A stretch of 59,665 nucleotides of DNA from Rhodoblastus sp. (GTDB lineage: Bacteria; Pseudomonadota; Alphaproteobacteria; Rhizobiales; Beijerinckiaceae), in assembly GCF_019449565.1 (NCBI RefSeq), contig NZ_JAGRPM010000002.1:1-59665 (forward strand). The letters run 5' to 3'. Shown one piece after another: positions 1 to 9,009 of the stretch. Both the position numbers and the translations under genes were made by a program. Each line of letters starts with the position of its first letter. Position 1 is the first letter of the stretch. The notes under the pieces were generated by a model. The model was not told the origin of the DNA. It saw nothing but the letters and a program-made list of their open reading frames with translations, and made no database searches.

Positions 1-92
1 ATCGCGAGGATGACGAGCAAGAGGATCAAGATCCCGAATAGCCCCGCGCTCCACATCCCGGCGCCATTCATCATTCCATTGTCTCCCATCAT
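1..92 (-). CDS. Small Met/Gly-rich membrane protein, 5' end only
   Basis: Reading leftward from an ATG pair at 92/89, the first 30 codons give a short Met-, Gly- and Asn-rich head (MMGDNGMMNGAGMW) followed by a hydrophobic run (GLFGILILLLVILA) that leaves the window. A good ribosome site (AAGGAGAAGG) precedes the start. The pattern resembles small SHOCT-type membrane proteins that often sit beside metal resistance genes, but the diagnostic C-terminus is missing, so the family is a guess. Confidence 0.4.
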   Translation of the reverse strand, partial: MMGDNGMMNGAGMWSAGLFGILILLLVILA

Positions 93-213
93 TACCTTCT
101 CCTTGCCAAGCCCATGTCTATTTCGCCGGATGAATCTGATCGATGACATAAGTTCCGTCAGCGCCAGGGAGCAGCCTGAGGTCGATGAAACGGACCGCCA
201 CCGCGACCGACAT

Positions 214-332
214 GTTGATGGCGAATTGCGGACCCCAACCAAGTGTTTCTTTTTGACGAACTCGCGCTGTTCGGAGGCCTGCGGTCGCAGGATATGTATA
301 TGAATAAGGCCGCGAAAGACTTCGCGGACACC
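214..332 (+). pseudogene. Duplicated 3' fragment of ppk2
   Basis: This stretch nearly repeats the end of the intact ppk2 gene and its downstream flank (about 10500-10655). It keeps the codons for the PPK2 tail (DPNQVFLFDELAL), then lacks about 40 bases that hold the ppk2 stop, and resumes at TTCGGAGGCCTGC. No upstream ppk2 sequence is present. It marks one edge of a duplication whose other copy lies near 10.5-11.0 kb. Confidence 0.75.
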
Positions 333-377
333 AGGGCATCCGCGACGCCAATGACAGGCACTTCTTTCCTGACAACA

Positions 378-2189
378 TCACTTCTTCGCGAATTTTTCGA
401 CCTGCCGCGATGGCGGCCAACGATAGAGGGCGGAGAAGGCCGCTTCCTCGATTGCGTCGCGCCACACCCGGCCAAGCTCGAAGAATTGTGACACGCCATC
501 GATGACCCGACGTTCCTGCGCGATATAATCGTCATCGTCGGGAAGTGGATGACGGCCTCGGCGCACGGTTTCGGCCAAGCCGGCGACTCCGTGCATCCAA
601 GGAGAAAATTGCTCCGACCAGAGGTATCGATTTGTGCGCATCGGATGCGTCCAGCGAAGGTAATTTGCGGTCCATGGGTTCGAAACAGCCCTGACCCAAG
701 GGCTAATCCAAGCGGAATAGAAGGCGTCTCCCGCTTGCGAGATTCTTTGAACGCGTTCGAACGCGTCGATCGGATGGTCAAACTTCAAATCCGACACTTC
801 GCGCGGCTCGAAACGGAGCGAATATTTCGGCAGGCGGCAATCGGGATCGCCGCCTGGATTGTCGATCTTCATCTCGTAAAGGCCCGGGGCGAGGGCTTCG
901 ATCTCGGCAAGCCCTTCGAGAATAGCGCGATGCTCGAAGCGAGCGATCTTCGCGGAGACGAAGATGCCGAGATGGCCGACGTGAGGATTGGTCAGATAAA
1001 TGATCCGTTGTCCAGCGGCCTTCAAGTCCGCTGTGTCTTTATAAACGGCGGGAATCCAACCAAGCGCCTGATGCGGCGGCGTGATGTTGTCGCCATAGGA
1101 GGCGAAGATAACGAGAGGGTTCTTGATCTTGCGCAGATCGGCGAAGCAAGCCTCGCAGATCCGGAACAAGCCCTGTTCGAGCTCATTGCCGATGAACAAA
1201 TTCTCGACGATGGCGAGAATTTCCTCGCGAGTCAGACTGTGGAAGCCGCCCCACCAGCGTTCAAAATCGAGGAAGCGCTCGCGCTCGTCGTCGATGTGCG
1301 TGAAGAGATGCGCATATTTATCCCAAAGCGCATTGCCCGGCTTCAGCGTCTCAAAGTTCTGCGCGAGCCAGGCGCCGTCGAAGCGGCCGTCGCCGAGATC
1401 GGCGATAAAATGCGTAAGCCAGACGCCGCCCAGCAAGCCGGCGGCGAGACGGGCCGGATTGACGCCGGCGTCTCCGGCCCAATAGGACAGCGGCGAACCA
1501 TTAAGTACGGCCGGCCCGACGAGCCCACGGCAATCGGCCGATAGCAGCGTGATCGCCCATCCAGCTTGACAATTGCCGTAGAGCACGGGCGGTTTGCCTG
1601 GATGGCGCCTGGCGACCTCCTCGACGAAGCGGCGCAGCGCATGCAGCACGTCCATCAGCGTTTGGTCTTGGCAGGGCTCGGGAAAGAAGATCACGAAATA
1701 GACGGGATGACCTTCCAGTAACGCCAGCCCGACTTCTGATTCCCGTTTGAATCCGCCGATCCCCGGACCGTGGCCGGCCCGCGGATCAACGATCAGCACC
1801 GGCGGTTTGTTGTCGTCGACACAATCTCTGGCGCGACATCCGGACGCCTCGGTAATACGCAGCAACGCGTAATTGACCGGCCGCTCGAAGGTGCGCGCGT
1901 CAAGCAGCAACTCCCATTTGAAGTCGAGCAAAGCCGGAAGGCCGAGCCGCTCGTGTTCGAGGAAATTGTCGGCGCGCTGACGCAAGGCATCCCAGAATAG
2001 CACCGTCCGCTCGGCGAAGTCTTGGGCATAGGCCGGTAAGTCGGCGAAATTACCACCCTCCGATGGCGCTGAAGGCTTTTTGTTCGTTCCCGCCGCGGCG
2101 ACGAGCGACCCGGCCTCGACCGGGGTAACGGCTTGGCGCATCGGTTCTTCCGATGGCTTGACGTTCGATGCTTGCTTTGTTGTCATCAT
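378..2189 (-). CDS. DUF3141 family protein (PHA-synthase-like alpha/beta hydrolase)
   Basis: 603 aa. A GNCQAGW motif at residues 205-211 puts a cysteine (C207) at the nucleophile elbow, as in DUF3141 proteins, which are distant relatives of polyhydroxyalkanoate synthases. A strand ending VLIVDPRAGHGPG (about 131-143) looks like the oxyanion-hole region. The MM start has an upstream GGAG. Known family members are, as I recall, clearly longer (roughly 750 aa), so the C-terminus is probably cut. The stop lies about 45 bases from the duplicated ppk2 fragment, which fits recombination having removed the end. A further small piece of a DUF3141 gene survives at 10942-10998. The biochemical function of the family is not established. 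Confidence 0.8.
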   Translation of the reverse strand: MMTTKQASNVKPSEEPMRQAVTPVEAGSLVAAAGTNKKPSAPSEGGNFADLPAYAQDFAERTVLFWDALRQRADNFLEHERLGLPALLDFKWELLLDARTFERPVNYALLRITEASGCRARDCVDDNKPPVLIVDPRAGHGPGIGGFKRESEVGLALLEGHPVYFVIFFPEPCQDQTLMDVLHALRRFVEEVARRHPGKPPVLYGNCQAGWAITLLSADCRGLVGPAVLNGSPLSYWAGDAGVNPARLAAGLLGGVWLTHFIADLGDGRFDGAWLAQNFETLKPGNALWDKYAHLFTHIDDERERFLDFERWWGGFHSLTREEILAIVENLFIGNELEQGLFRICEACFADLRKIKNPLVIFASYGDNITPPHQALGWIPAVYKDTADLKAAGQRIIYLTNPHVGHLGIFVSAKIARFEHRAILEGLAEIEALAPGLYEMKIDNPGGDPDCRLPKYSLRFEPREVSDLKFDHPIDAFERVQRISQAGDAFYSAWISPWVRAVSNPWTANYLRWTHPMRTNRYLWSEQFSPWMHGVAGLAETVRRGRHPLPDDDDYIAQERRVIDGVSQFFELGRVWRDAIEEAAFSALYRWPPSRQVEKFAKK

Positions 2190-2338
2190 CTTCGTGCTCC
2201 TTCAAGCGCCGCCCGGGACCAATTCACTTCTTGCTCACTGGAACGAGCGAATCCGTTCGGATAGTTCGGGATGAAAGCAGTCGTCGACGCCATGTAGGCT
2301 CGATAAGCGTCGCTGCGAGACTTGCTCTTCGCGCCGCA

Positions 2339-3031
2339 CTATTTTCCCATTTCGGGCATGGGCTCGGTTTTCATCTGGCCCGTCCCCATCATCCCGCCGG
2401 GCGACATTCCCGTCATCGCCATCATGCCCATTCCCATATGCGGACCGAGCAACTCGTCGGCGATCTTTTTCTGTTTGTCCGACAAAGCCGCATAAAGCGG
2501 AACGACGGCCGCCTTGATCGTCCTTAGGCCGTCGAGACGGGCCGTGAGCAAGCGCTCCTGCTGATCGATACGATCGATCGCGGTCGGCGGCTGCTGAGCC
2601 GAGCCCGGACCCGTCATCGAGCCGCGCATGTCGGCGAGCTTTTGCGCATGGACCCGCATCGCATCGGCGAAGGCGCTCCAGGCGCTCGACTGCGCATCGG
2701 TGATCTTCAGCTCAGCGCGCAGGAAAGCGATATGGCCTTCGACGTGGTCGATCATTCCCATCCCGTCCATGCCGGAGCCGGCCATTATCATCATCATCCG
2801 CATCATGAGCATCATATCCATGCCCTTTCCGCCGCCCATCATTTTCATCATCGGCGCCCCGCCCATCCCGCCCTGGACGGGCGGACCAGCGGTCGGCGCT
2901 GGCGCGGCCGCAGGCGCTTCGCTCTGCGCCGGATGATGCGCGTTGTGGTCCGCCGGACTCTGGGCCCAAGCGAGAGGGGCGATCGCCAGTAGGCCAAAGG
3001 CCAGCGGCAGGGTTTTGAGTGCCGTTTTCAT
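2339..3031 (-). CDS. Spy/CpxP-like periplasmic metal-responsive protein, Met-rich
   Basis: 230 aa with a signal peptide (cleavage near AWA-QS, residue 23). After an Ala/Pro/His linker comes a very Met/Gly-rich stretch (about 55-93). A helical part follows with two LTxxQ-like motifs, ITDAQ (110-114) and LSDKQ (183-187), as in the Spy/CpxP family of periplasmic chaperones and metal sensors. The C-terminus is again Met-rich. GAGGAAAT precedes the ATG. The Met and His content suggests periplasmic copper or silver binding, consistent with the copper genes upstream. Role in metal binding is inferred. Confidence 0.75.
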   Translation of the reverse strand: MKTALKTLPLAFGLLAIAPLAWAQSPADHNAHHPAQSEAPAAAPAPTAGPPVQGGMGGAPMMKMMGGGKGMDMMLMMRMMMIMAGSGMDGMGMIDHVEGHIAFLRAELKITDAQSSAWSAFADAMRVHAQKLADMRGSMTGPGSAQQPPTAIDRIDQQERLLTARLDGLRTIKAAVVPLYAALSDKQKKIADELLGPHMGMGMMAMTGMSPGGMMGTGQMKTEPMPEMGK

Positions 3032-3252
3032 TATTTCCTCTCCTCTTCGTCGGCGAATGCGTCTTCACCGGAAGCTTTTCGAAAATGTCGGCGTCGCAGT
3101 CCTGAGCCGCGGCCATCGTCCGGGCGCCGACGTTCGCGCGAAGCGAATCCGCAGATGCGAGTTTCGCAGCTGGCTTTTCAATCGCTTTGGCGCTCGATGC
3201 TTTTCTTGCCATCGCCATCATCGCGCTTCTCCAAGCGCTGCGAACAGCCAAA

Positions 3253-3918
3253 TCACCGCCTGTTTTTGCGATCGGGCAGGCCGGACACCGAACGTTTGGG
3301 GATGAAGGCGGGCACGGCGGCCATATAGGCGCGATAGGCCTCGCCGAACTGTTCGATCGAGGCTTGCTCCTCATGCCGCGCCAGCCGGGCGTAGACCCAG
3401 GTCATGACCGGGAACATCAGCAGGGTTGGGACTGTCGGCCATTGCAACAGGAAGCCGGCCATTACCGCGACAAAGGCGACATATTGAGGGTGGCGGATTC
3501 GGGCGTAGGGACCGGTCGTTGCGACCTTGCCGGCGCGTTGCGCCTCGTATAGCGGTCGCCACGAATAGCCGAGCAGGACGAATCCGGCGCCGATCAGCAA
3601 ACTGCTCAATATATGCAGCACACTGAAATGCGGATTGCCTTTGAGGCCGAGAAGCGTCGACCACAAATGGCCGGAATCGTGAGACATCAGGTCAAGGCCC
3701 GGATAACGCGCCGCCAGCCACCCGGACAGGAAATAGATCGTCAGCGGGAACCCGTACATTTCGGTGAACAGTGCAAGGACGAATGCCGAGAACATTCCCA
3801 GCTCGCGCCAGTTCTTCTTCCAGCCGCCGACGCTGAAACTCGTGGCGAAAATAATGAAGAAGAGGGTATTGATGATGACGAGCGACCAGAGGCCGTAAGC
3901 GGGAGCATCGTGTGTCAT
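3253..3918 (-). CDS. Isoprenylcysteine carboxyl methyltransferase-like membrane protein
   Basis: 221 aa from an ATG whose first bases overlap the stop of the DUF2933 gene. Several hydrophobic helices are followed by the hallmark of the ICMT/PEMT methyltransferase family: GPYARIRHPQYVA near residues 145-157, then a hydrophobic segment and a basic-acidic tail (RLARHEEQASIEQFGEAYRAY). An in-frame upstream extension to 4134 would run through the DUF2933 gene and is rejected. Such methyltransferases commonly pair with DUF2933 proteins in copper and heavy-metal clusters; the substrate is unknown. Confidence 0.8.
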   Translation of the reverse strand: MTHDAPAYGLWSLVIINTLFFIIFATSFSVGGWKKNWRELGMFSAFVLALFTEMYGFPLTIYFLSGWLAARYPGLDLMSHDSGHLWSTLLGLKGNPHFSVLHILSSLLIGAGFVLLGYSWRPLYEAQRAGKVATTGPYARIRHPQYVAFVAVMAGFLLQWPTVPTLLMFPVMTWVYARLARHEEQASIEQFGEAYRAYMAAVPAFIPKRSVSGLPDRKNRR

Positions 3919-4202
3919 GGCTGGACGTCCTTCGTCGAAGCGCTGTCGCTGGCGGGTCCGGCGCTTTTGCCGTGGTCTTGATGGCCGCCGTGACCGCCAT
4001 GTCCGCCATGCATGAACAAGTGCATCAGCGGACAGGCGAGGAGAAAGGCGAACGGCAGGAAACCGAACAAATGCGCCGTGTGCTCGGTGACGAGGTAGAA
4101 GGCGCCGATCGCCAGGAAGCCAATTAGAACCCATCCGGCGGGCGTCTTCAGAAAGGGACGCTGATCGGCGGGTGGTTCGAAATGGTCGTGATGTTGGGAC
4201 AT
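3915..4202 (-). CDS. DUF2933 small His-rich membrane protein
   Basis: 95 aa. A His-rich head (MSQHHDHFEPP), two adjoining transmembrane segments (about 26-41 and 47-62) and a Gly/His-rich segment (HGGHGGHGGHQDHG) are the pattern of DUF2933. The stop overlaps the start of the methyltransferase gene by 4 bp, so the two are translationally coupled. The histidine repeats suggest metal binding at a membrane face (inference). Confidence 0.8.
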   Translation of the reverse strand: MSQHHDHFEPPADQRPFLKTPAGWVLIGFLAIGAFYLVTEHTAHLFGFLPFAFLLACPLMHLFMHGGHGGHGGHQDHGKSAGPASDSASTKDVQP

Positions 4203-4313
4203 GGGGTTTCTCCGCTAGTCGTGTGCGATAAAATGGATGCCGGCTTTTAACCTAAAGCGCGGCGTTTTCAGGAAGTTTCGAGCCTCCCGCGATTCCGTCT
4301 GATCGCGAAGCAC

Positions 4314-4544
4314 TCAAACGGGAGGGCTCCCCGGCATCGCTCGCTGCGAGAAGGTCAGCGTCCATCCTGGGACGTCGGCGTTTATCACACATACCGAGAC
4401 CCAGAGCGGCGCTCCCTCATCCGCTTTGTCGGTGCTGATCTGCTCCATCATTGTCGGCCATTGCGATCCGTTCAATTGCAGGGCGAAAGCGGGCGCGGCG
4501 CCCGTCATGGCGAGCACCGCGATGCGGGGTTTTGATTTCAACAT
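4314..4544 (-). pseudogene. Truncated CusF-like gene copy
   Basis: The first about 70 codons follow the intact CusF-like proteins at 5311-5679 and 11196-11567 (MLKSKPRIAV..., then APLWVSVCVINADVPG), but the reading frame stops before the Met-rich copper-binding strand and the DPVDIE..GEVKIIDF tail. It keeps the signal peptide. It is one of four copies in the window and one of two broken ones. Confidence 0.75.
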
Positions 4545-4650
4545 TTGATTCACCTGCCATTGAGTCCGCATTTTGTGGGCGTTCGGTGAATCTCAGCCGC
4601 CTTCGCGCCTGCGGGTATTGATCAGCTTTTTGGCGTTTCGTGCCGTCGAG
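4519..4650 (-). repeat. Repeat module A (start of CusF-like gene plus upstream flank)
   Basis: About 130 bp nearly identical to 4812-4942. Both begin at the signal-peptide codons of a CusF-like gene and extend upstream through GATTCACCTGC and GAATCTCAGCCGCC to TTTTTGGCGTTTCG. The two units are direct repeats about 293 bp apart and mark a local tandem duplication. Confidence 0.75.
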
Positions 4651-4699
4651 CCCGCCGATAGAGATGGCCACAGTGTTGCGTTCGTGACCAACAGTGGCT

Positions 4700-4837
4700 A
4701 GGACCCGCTTTGTCGGCGCGAATCTTCTCCATCATTTGCAGAAATTGCGGCCCGCCCATGTTCATGGCGAAGGACGGAGCCGCGCTCGCCATGGCCAGCG
4801 CGAAAGTTAGCGCGATGCGGGATTTTGATTTCAACAT
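4700..4837 (-). pseudogene. Truncated CusF-like gene copy 2
   Basis: 46 codons match the intact CusF-like gene at 5311 (signal peptide, then MNMGGPQFLQMMEKIRADKA). After that the similarity ends abruptly and the frame runs into unrelated residues up to a stop at 4622. The copper-binding half is absent, so this is a broken copy. Confidence 0.75.
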
Positions 4838-4942
4838 TTGATTCACCTGCTAATGAGTCCGCATTTTGCGGGTCTTCGGGGAATCTCAGCCGCCTTTGCG
4901 CCTGCGGGGCGTGATCAGCTTTTTGGCGTTTCGCGCCGTCGA
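4812..4942 (-). repeat. Repeat module B
   Basis: Second member of the direct repeat described at 4519-4650, abutting the IS481-type transposase remnant. The difference between members is a few scattered bases. Confidence 0.75.
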
Positions 4943-4945
4943 CCG

Positions 4946-5204
4946 CGAGCAGGGTATGCTCGCGAAAAGTCACGACGAGCGCCTCTTCTTCGTCCGTCAG
5001 GACCGTTGATTTCGGGGCTTTCGGACCGGTCTTCACATCAGCGGTCGAGCCGCGCTTTTTACACTTCTCGACCGTCTTGGGCTTGATCCCGTAGCGCTTG
5101 GCCAGCGTCCTCAAGCTCTCTTGACTATTTTGTATTGCTCGACGGACTGCCTCCGTCGTTGTGGCGCGACCGTGAAGAATTTGCCCCAAAGCGCATTCCT
5201 CCAT
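4946..5204 (-). mobile_element. IS481-type transposase remnant (N-terminal part)
   Basis: About 86 codons read LGQILHGRATTTEAVRRA, then a helix-turn-helix (SLRTLAKRYGIKPKTVEKC) and STVLTDEEEALVVTFREHTLL, the typical start of IS481-family transposases. The DDE catalytic region is missing; the frame passes directly into repeat module B. It lies between a broken and an intact cusF-like copy and probably took part in the local rearrangement. Confidence 0.75.
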
Positions 5205-5244
5205 TCAGGAGAAAAGTTTGCACCATAAAGTCCGGGATCAAACA

Positions 5245-5690
5245 CCGAGTGACCGGCGGCCGGCTTCACGATCGCCGATGGGATCGCAGCCGGCGCGCCT
5301 TATGCGACGGTCAATGGTTCATGCGAAAATCGATGATTTTCACTTCGCCTTGATCATTGGCGATCTCGATGTCGACCGGATCGCCCTTGTGCAGCATCGT
5401 AAGATGCGTGGGATCGGCAACAGGGAAGGTCATCGTCATCGCCGGCATCTGGATTTTCGGAATCGCTCGGTGCGTAACGGTCAGCTTGTGTCCTGGAACA
5501 TCAGCTTTCTTCACACGCACAGACACCCAGAGCGGCGTTCCCGGGGCCGCTTTGTCGGCGCGAATCTTCTCCATCATTTGCAGGAATTGCGGTCCGCCCA
5601 TGTTCATGGCGAAAGATGGAGCCGTGCTCGCTATAGCCAACGCAAAAGCCAGCGCGATTCGGGATTTTGATTTCAACATTGTAGTCTCCT
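5245..5690 (-). repeat. CusF-like gene segment, copy at 5.2-5.7 kb
   Basis: The segment holding the intact CusF-like gene together with about 65 bp beyond its stop recurs, diverged, at about 11135-11575. The shared downstream flank (GGCGGCC-GCTTCACGATC and GCGCGCCT-ATGCGA) shows that a DNA block rather than only a gene was duplicated. Confidence 0.7.
5311..5679 (-). CDS. CusF-like periplasmic copper-binding protein
   Basis: 122 aa. A signal peptide (cleavage near SFA-MN, residue 24) is followed by HKLTVTHRAIPKIQ, MPAMTMTFPV and DPVDIEIAND..GEVKIIDF, the pattern of the CusF/CopG-type beta-barrel. In E. coli CusF the motif is WPxMTM; here Met replaces the Trp. The MxxMxM cluster and nearby His suit Cu(I)/Ag(I) binding and delivery to a CusCBA pump, which exists at 12-18 kb. 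AGAGGAGA precedes the ATG. The AT-rich upstream gap has an FNR/FixK-like box 73 bp before the start. Confidence 0.8.
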   Translation of the reverse strand: MLKSKSRIALAFALAIASTAPSFAMNMGGPQFLQMMEKIRADKAAPGTPLWVSVRVKKADVPGHKLTVTHRAIPKIQMPAMTMTFPVADPTHLTMLHKGDPVDIEIANDQGEVKIIDFRMNH

Positions 5691-5816
5691 CTGCTCATTG
5701 CCGACGTTAGCAACTTAACAATACAAAAACACAAAAACAATCTTTAATACGTGATCTAGATCAATATCATGTTAATAAAAATCATAAGTTATTTTACATG
5801 CGTATATCTTTACTGC
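5690..5816 (-). promoter_or_regulatory. AT-rich promoter region with FNR/FixK-like box
   Basis: A very AT-rich island in a GC-rich block. It contains GTGATCTAGATCAA at 5751-5764, one mismatch from the FNR/FixK consensus TTGAT-N4-ATCAA, with the inner 12 bases a perfect palindrome. The box is 73 bp upstream of the leftward CusF-like start, a plausible activator distance. Redox control is inferred, not shown. Confidence 0.5.
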
Positions 5817-6284
5817 TTACGAGGCAGTATTTACTTGCAATGACATTGTCATGAATTTGGGTGGCGAGCGCGCTTGATTTCGCGCCGCGCCGCGCCCGCC
5901 GGTTGGCGGGCAAAAAATCCAGCAACGGGGCGGCTTTCGGGGCGGCGGGTGATCGACGCCGGCCAAAGTTTGCGACGAACTTGCTGCGACAGGCGCGGCG
6001 TCGAGCCAGCCAACCATCGCCACGCTTTGTTCCATCGCTAGGTCGTCAACGCAAAAAAGAGCGCATGACGTCATCAAGGCGCATTTGGGGCAATTGTCGA
6101 CGGGACTTTCCGGACAGCAGGGCGAATGATCGGCCATGCCGATCACCTGGTTTTGCTGCATCGCGCCATGCGCTGATCCAGCCATTGGCGCCAACAGCAG
6201 CCCCAGAATCGCGAAGCTTAGGAGCAATTGCCGAATGGCCGGAAGAACCCGCAAGCCGGAGTTCCACATCATTGGCGCCTTCAT
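5817..6284 (-). CDS. Small Cys-rich exported protein next to the copper ATPase
   Basis: 155 aa from the ATG at 6284 (MKAPMMWNSG). A signal peptide (AILGLLLAPMAGSAHG) precedes a Cys-rich segment, DHSPCCPESPVDNCPKC, and then SCALFC. The tail has GVDHPPPRKPPR. An earlier ATG at 6362 overlaps the ATPase stop as ATGA, so translation may start there and give 181 aa; the later start fits a normal signal peptide better. The family is not recognised with certainty. Its position right after the copper ATPase and its Cys pairs suggest a periplasmic copper role. Confidence 0.6.
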   Translation of the reverse strand: MKAPMMWNSGLRVLPAIRQLLLSFAILGLLLAPMAGSAHGAMQQNQVIGMADHSPCCPESPVDNCPKCALMTSCALFCVDDLAMEQSVAMVGWLDAAPVAASSSQTLAGVDHPPPRKPPRCWIFCPPTGGRGAARNQARSPPKFMTMSLQVNTAS

Positions 6285-6358
6285 TAAGGCGCGCAGCGGT
6301 TCAAAGAGCGAACCGCCTCGCGCCCGTCCATTTGGCCGACATTTTTGACGCGGGCTCA

Positions 6359-8731
6359 TCACAACTTCACACGACGCAAGCGGGCCGCATTGGTGATGAC
6401 GCTGACAGACGACAGCGCCATCGCCGCGGCGGCGATGATCGGAGAGAGCAGAATCCCGAAGAACGGATAAAGCACGCCGGCCGCAACCGGCACGCCGAGA
6501 GCGTTGTAAACAAAGGCGAAGAACAGGTTCTGGCGGATATTGCCCATGGTCGCCTGCGAGAGCCGCCGCGCCTTGACAATGCCTGTGAGATCGCCCTTGA
6601 GCAGCGTCACCCCAGCGCTCTCGATCGCTACGTCGGTTCCGGTTCCCATCGCGATGCCGACATCCGCCGCGGCCAGCGCCGGAGCATCATTCACTCCGTC
6701 ACCGGCCATGGCGACGATCCGCCCCGCAGCCTTATAACGCTGAACGACCGAACTTTTCTGGTCGGGCAGCACCTCCGCTTCGACATCGTCGATCCCGAGC
6801 CGGCGCGCGACCGCCTTTGCCGTCGTCCAATTGTCGCCAGTCAACATCACGACCTTGACCCCGGCCGCCTTCAATGCGGCGAGCGCTTCCGGCGTCGAAG
6901 CTTTCACCGGGTCGGCAATCGCCAGCGCGGCTGCGACGCGGCCGTCAATCGCGGCGAAAATCGCCGTCGCGCCGTCCTGGCGCAGGCGCTCCGCCGCCTC
7001 GGCAAGCGGCGCGGTGTCGATCGACTGTTCTTCCAAGAAGCGCGCATTGCCGAGGACGAGACGCCGGCCCTCCACACTGCCGAGCGCGCCGCGTCCGGTC
7101 GGCGAGTCGAAATTCTCGACCGGCGCGAGCGCCAGGCCGCGCGATTTGGCGGTGGCGACAATGGCGCGGGCGAGCGGATGTTCGCTCGCCACCTCCACGC
7201 TGGCCGCCAACCGCAGGACGTCAACCTCCGCGAAGCCTTCCGCGGTGACGATCGCTGTAACCGCTGGCTTGCCTTCAGTCAGTGTGCCGGTCTTGTCGAC
7301 GACGAGCGTATCGACCTTCTCCATCCGCTCCAACGCTTCGGCATTCTTGATCAGCACGCCGGCCTGCGCGCCTCGCCCGACGCCGACCATGATCGACATC
7401 GGCGTGGCGAGGCCCAGGGCACAGGGGCAGGCGATGATGAGGACGGCCACGGCGGCGATGAGGCCGTAAGAGTAACGTGGCTCCGGGCCAAAGATCGACC
7501 AGGCTGCGAAAGCGAGCGCCGCGATGAGGATGACCGCAGGGACGAACCATCCCGCGACCTGGTCGGCAAGGCGCTGTATCGGCGCGCGCGAACGCTGCGC
7601 CTCGGCGACGAGCTGGACGATCTGCGCCAGCATCGTGTCTCGTCCGACCTTTTCGGCAGTGATCACCAGCGCGCCGCTCTGGTTTATTGTCCCGCCGATC
7701 ACTTTCGCCCCGATCTCCTTGGTCACCGGCATGGATTCGCCCGTCACCATGGATTCATCGACCGCGCTGCGGCCTTCGACCACCACGGAGTCGACAGGCA
7801 CCTTCTCGCCAGGCCGGACCCTTAGGCGGTCGCCGACGGCGACCGCTTCGAGGCCGACTTCCTCCTCGCCGCCGCCGGCTTTGATGCGTCGCGCCGTTTT
7901 CGGAGCAAGGTCGAGCAAGGCGCGGATCGCGCCGCTGGTTGTTTCACGCGCCCGTAATTCAAGAACCTGGCCGAGCAGAACCAAGACCATAATGACCGCG
8001 GCAGCCTCAAAGTAGACCGCGACCGAGCCTTCAGCGTCACGAAACCCCGCAGGGAAGATCTGTGGCGCGGTTGTGGCGACGACACTGTAAATCCAGGCGA
8101 TGCCCGTACCCATCGCGATGAGAGTGAACATGTTGAGCTGGCGTGTCACAACCGACCGAGCGCCGCGCACGAAAATGGGCCAGCCAGCCCAAAACACGAC
8201 GGGGGTGGCGAGAACGAACTGAATCCAGTTTGATGCCGAATGGCCAAGGACAAGCTTAAGCCCCGTCAGATGCCCACCCATTTCGAGAGCCAGGACCGGA
8301 AGCGCGATAGCGAGGCCAATCCAGAACCGGCGCGTCATGTCGACAAGTTCGGCGCTTGGACCTGTTTCCGCCGTGGCCAGAACAGGCTCCAAAGTCATGC
8401 CGCAAATCGGGCAATTGCCTGGCCCGGCCTGACGGATTTCCGGATGCATCGGGCAGGTATAGATCGTCCCCTCCAGGACAGGCGCTGCGGGCGCCTTTTC
8501 GGGCGCCGATAACGCAAAGCGTTCGGGCTCGGCGACGAATTTCGTGCGGCATCCCGCCGAACAGAAATAATAAGCCTCGCCGCCAAAATCAGCGCGATGG
8601 GCGGATTTCGCCGGATCAACCGTCATGCCGCAGACGGGATCCTTGACGGCCGCCGCCGCGGCGCGCATCGGAGCGCCATGAGCCTGATGGTCGTGCGCGC
8701 CATGATCGTGGCCTTCATGGGTATGGTTCAT
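6359..8731 (-). CDS. copA: Copper-translocating P1B-type ATPase with YHS and heavy-metal-binding domains
   Basis: 790 aa. A His-rich head is followed by a YHS domain (about 30-75, DPVCGM...[12 protein letters not shown]), a CPMHPEI..CPICGM heavy-metal-binding domain (93-112), then the pump: TGES (330-333), the CPC metal-site motif in [13 protein letters not shown] (435-437), DKTGT phosphorylation site (479-483), MLTGDN and [13 protein letters not shown] marks Cu(I)/Ag(I) export from the cytoplasm. The N-terminus replaces the classic CxxC domains, as in SilP/CopA-like proteins of metal islands. ATG at 8731 is chosen over a TTG at 8746 because GGAG is well spaced from it. A decayed relative lies at 27135-27727. 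Confidence 0.93.
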   Translation of the reverse strand: MNHTHEGHDHGAHDHQAHGAPMRAAAAAVKDPVCGMTVDPAKSAHRADFGGEAYYFCSAGCRTKFVAEPERFALSAPEKAPAAPVLEGTIYTCPMHPEIRQAGPGNCPICGMTLEPVLATAETGPSAELVDMTRRFWIGLAIALPVLALEMGGHLTGLKLVLGHSASNWIQFVLATPVVFWAGWPIFVRGARSVVTRQLNMFTLIAMGTGIAWIYSVVATTAPQIFPAGFRDAEGSVAVYFEAAAVIMVLVLLGQVLELRARETTSGAIRALLDLAPKTARRIKAGGGEEEVGLEAVAVGDRLRVRPGEKVPVDSVVVEGRSAVDESMVTGESMPVTKEIGAKVIGGTINQSGALVITAEKVGRDTMLAQIVQLVAEAQRSRAPIQRLADQVAGWFVPAVILIAALAFAAWSIFGPEPRYSYGLIAAVAVLIIACPCALGLATPMSIMVGVGRGAQAGVLIKNAEALERMEKVDTLVVDKTGTLTEGKPAVTAIVTAEGFAEVDVLRLAASVEVASEHPLARAIVATAKSRGLALAPVENFDSPTGRGALGSVEGRRLVLGNARFLEEQSIDTAPLAEAAERLRQDGATAIFAAIDGRVAAALAIADPVKASTPEALAALKAAGVKVVMLTGDNWTTAKAVARRLGIDDVEAEVLPDQKSSVVQRYKAAGRIVAMAGDGVNDAPALAAADVGIAMGTGTDVAIESAGVTLLKGDLTGIVKARRLSQATMGNIRQNLFFAFVYNALGVPVAAGVLYPFFGILLSPIIAAAAMALSSVSVITNAARLRRVKL

Positions 8732-9009
8732 TGAATTGCTCCGCAAATGACGAGCCTTTTCCGCATCGCATTGGAGATGGCTAGAGCCCTCAGCCGACGC
8801 GTCTTCTCACAACCAACGCGGCGGCTTCTCAGCCGAGGATTGGTTGAAAGGGCGAGCGAGTCCGACGCGGCTGCTGCGCGCGGAAGCACCGCGTCAAGAA
8901 GCGGAGGGAGGCCGCGAACCAAGCGGCAAGAACAATGGACATGGGGGAAATCCTCGGCCGAATAGCAGGCGGCGTCGCCCTCGAAAGGACCTACGCCGAT
9001 GGCAATCGT

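Noticed and set aside
549..1544. Rightward open frame (331 codons) opposite the DUF3141 gene
   Set aside because: No recognisable domain, and the opposite strand has a coherent protein with a known motif.
2712..3374. Leftward 220-codon frame overlapping the Spy-like gene
   Set aside because: Most of it is in another frame of the Spy-like gene, which has the signal peptide and LTxxQ-like motifs. Only a Lys/Ala-rich piece near 3040-3220 is outside, too weak to call.
5861..7825. Long rightward open frame (654 codons) opposite the copper ATPase
   Set aside because: It is antisense to a clear P-type ATPase and its translation is Arg/Ala-rich without domains; typical shadow frame in GC-rich DNA.
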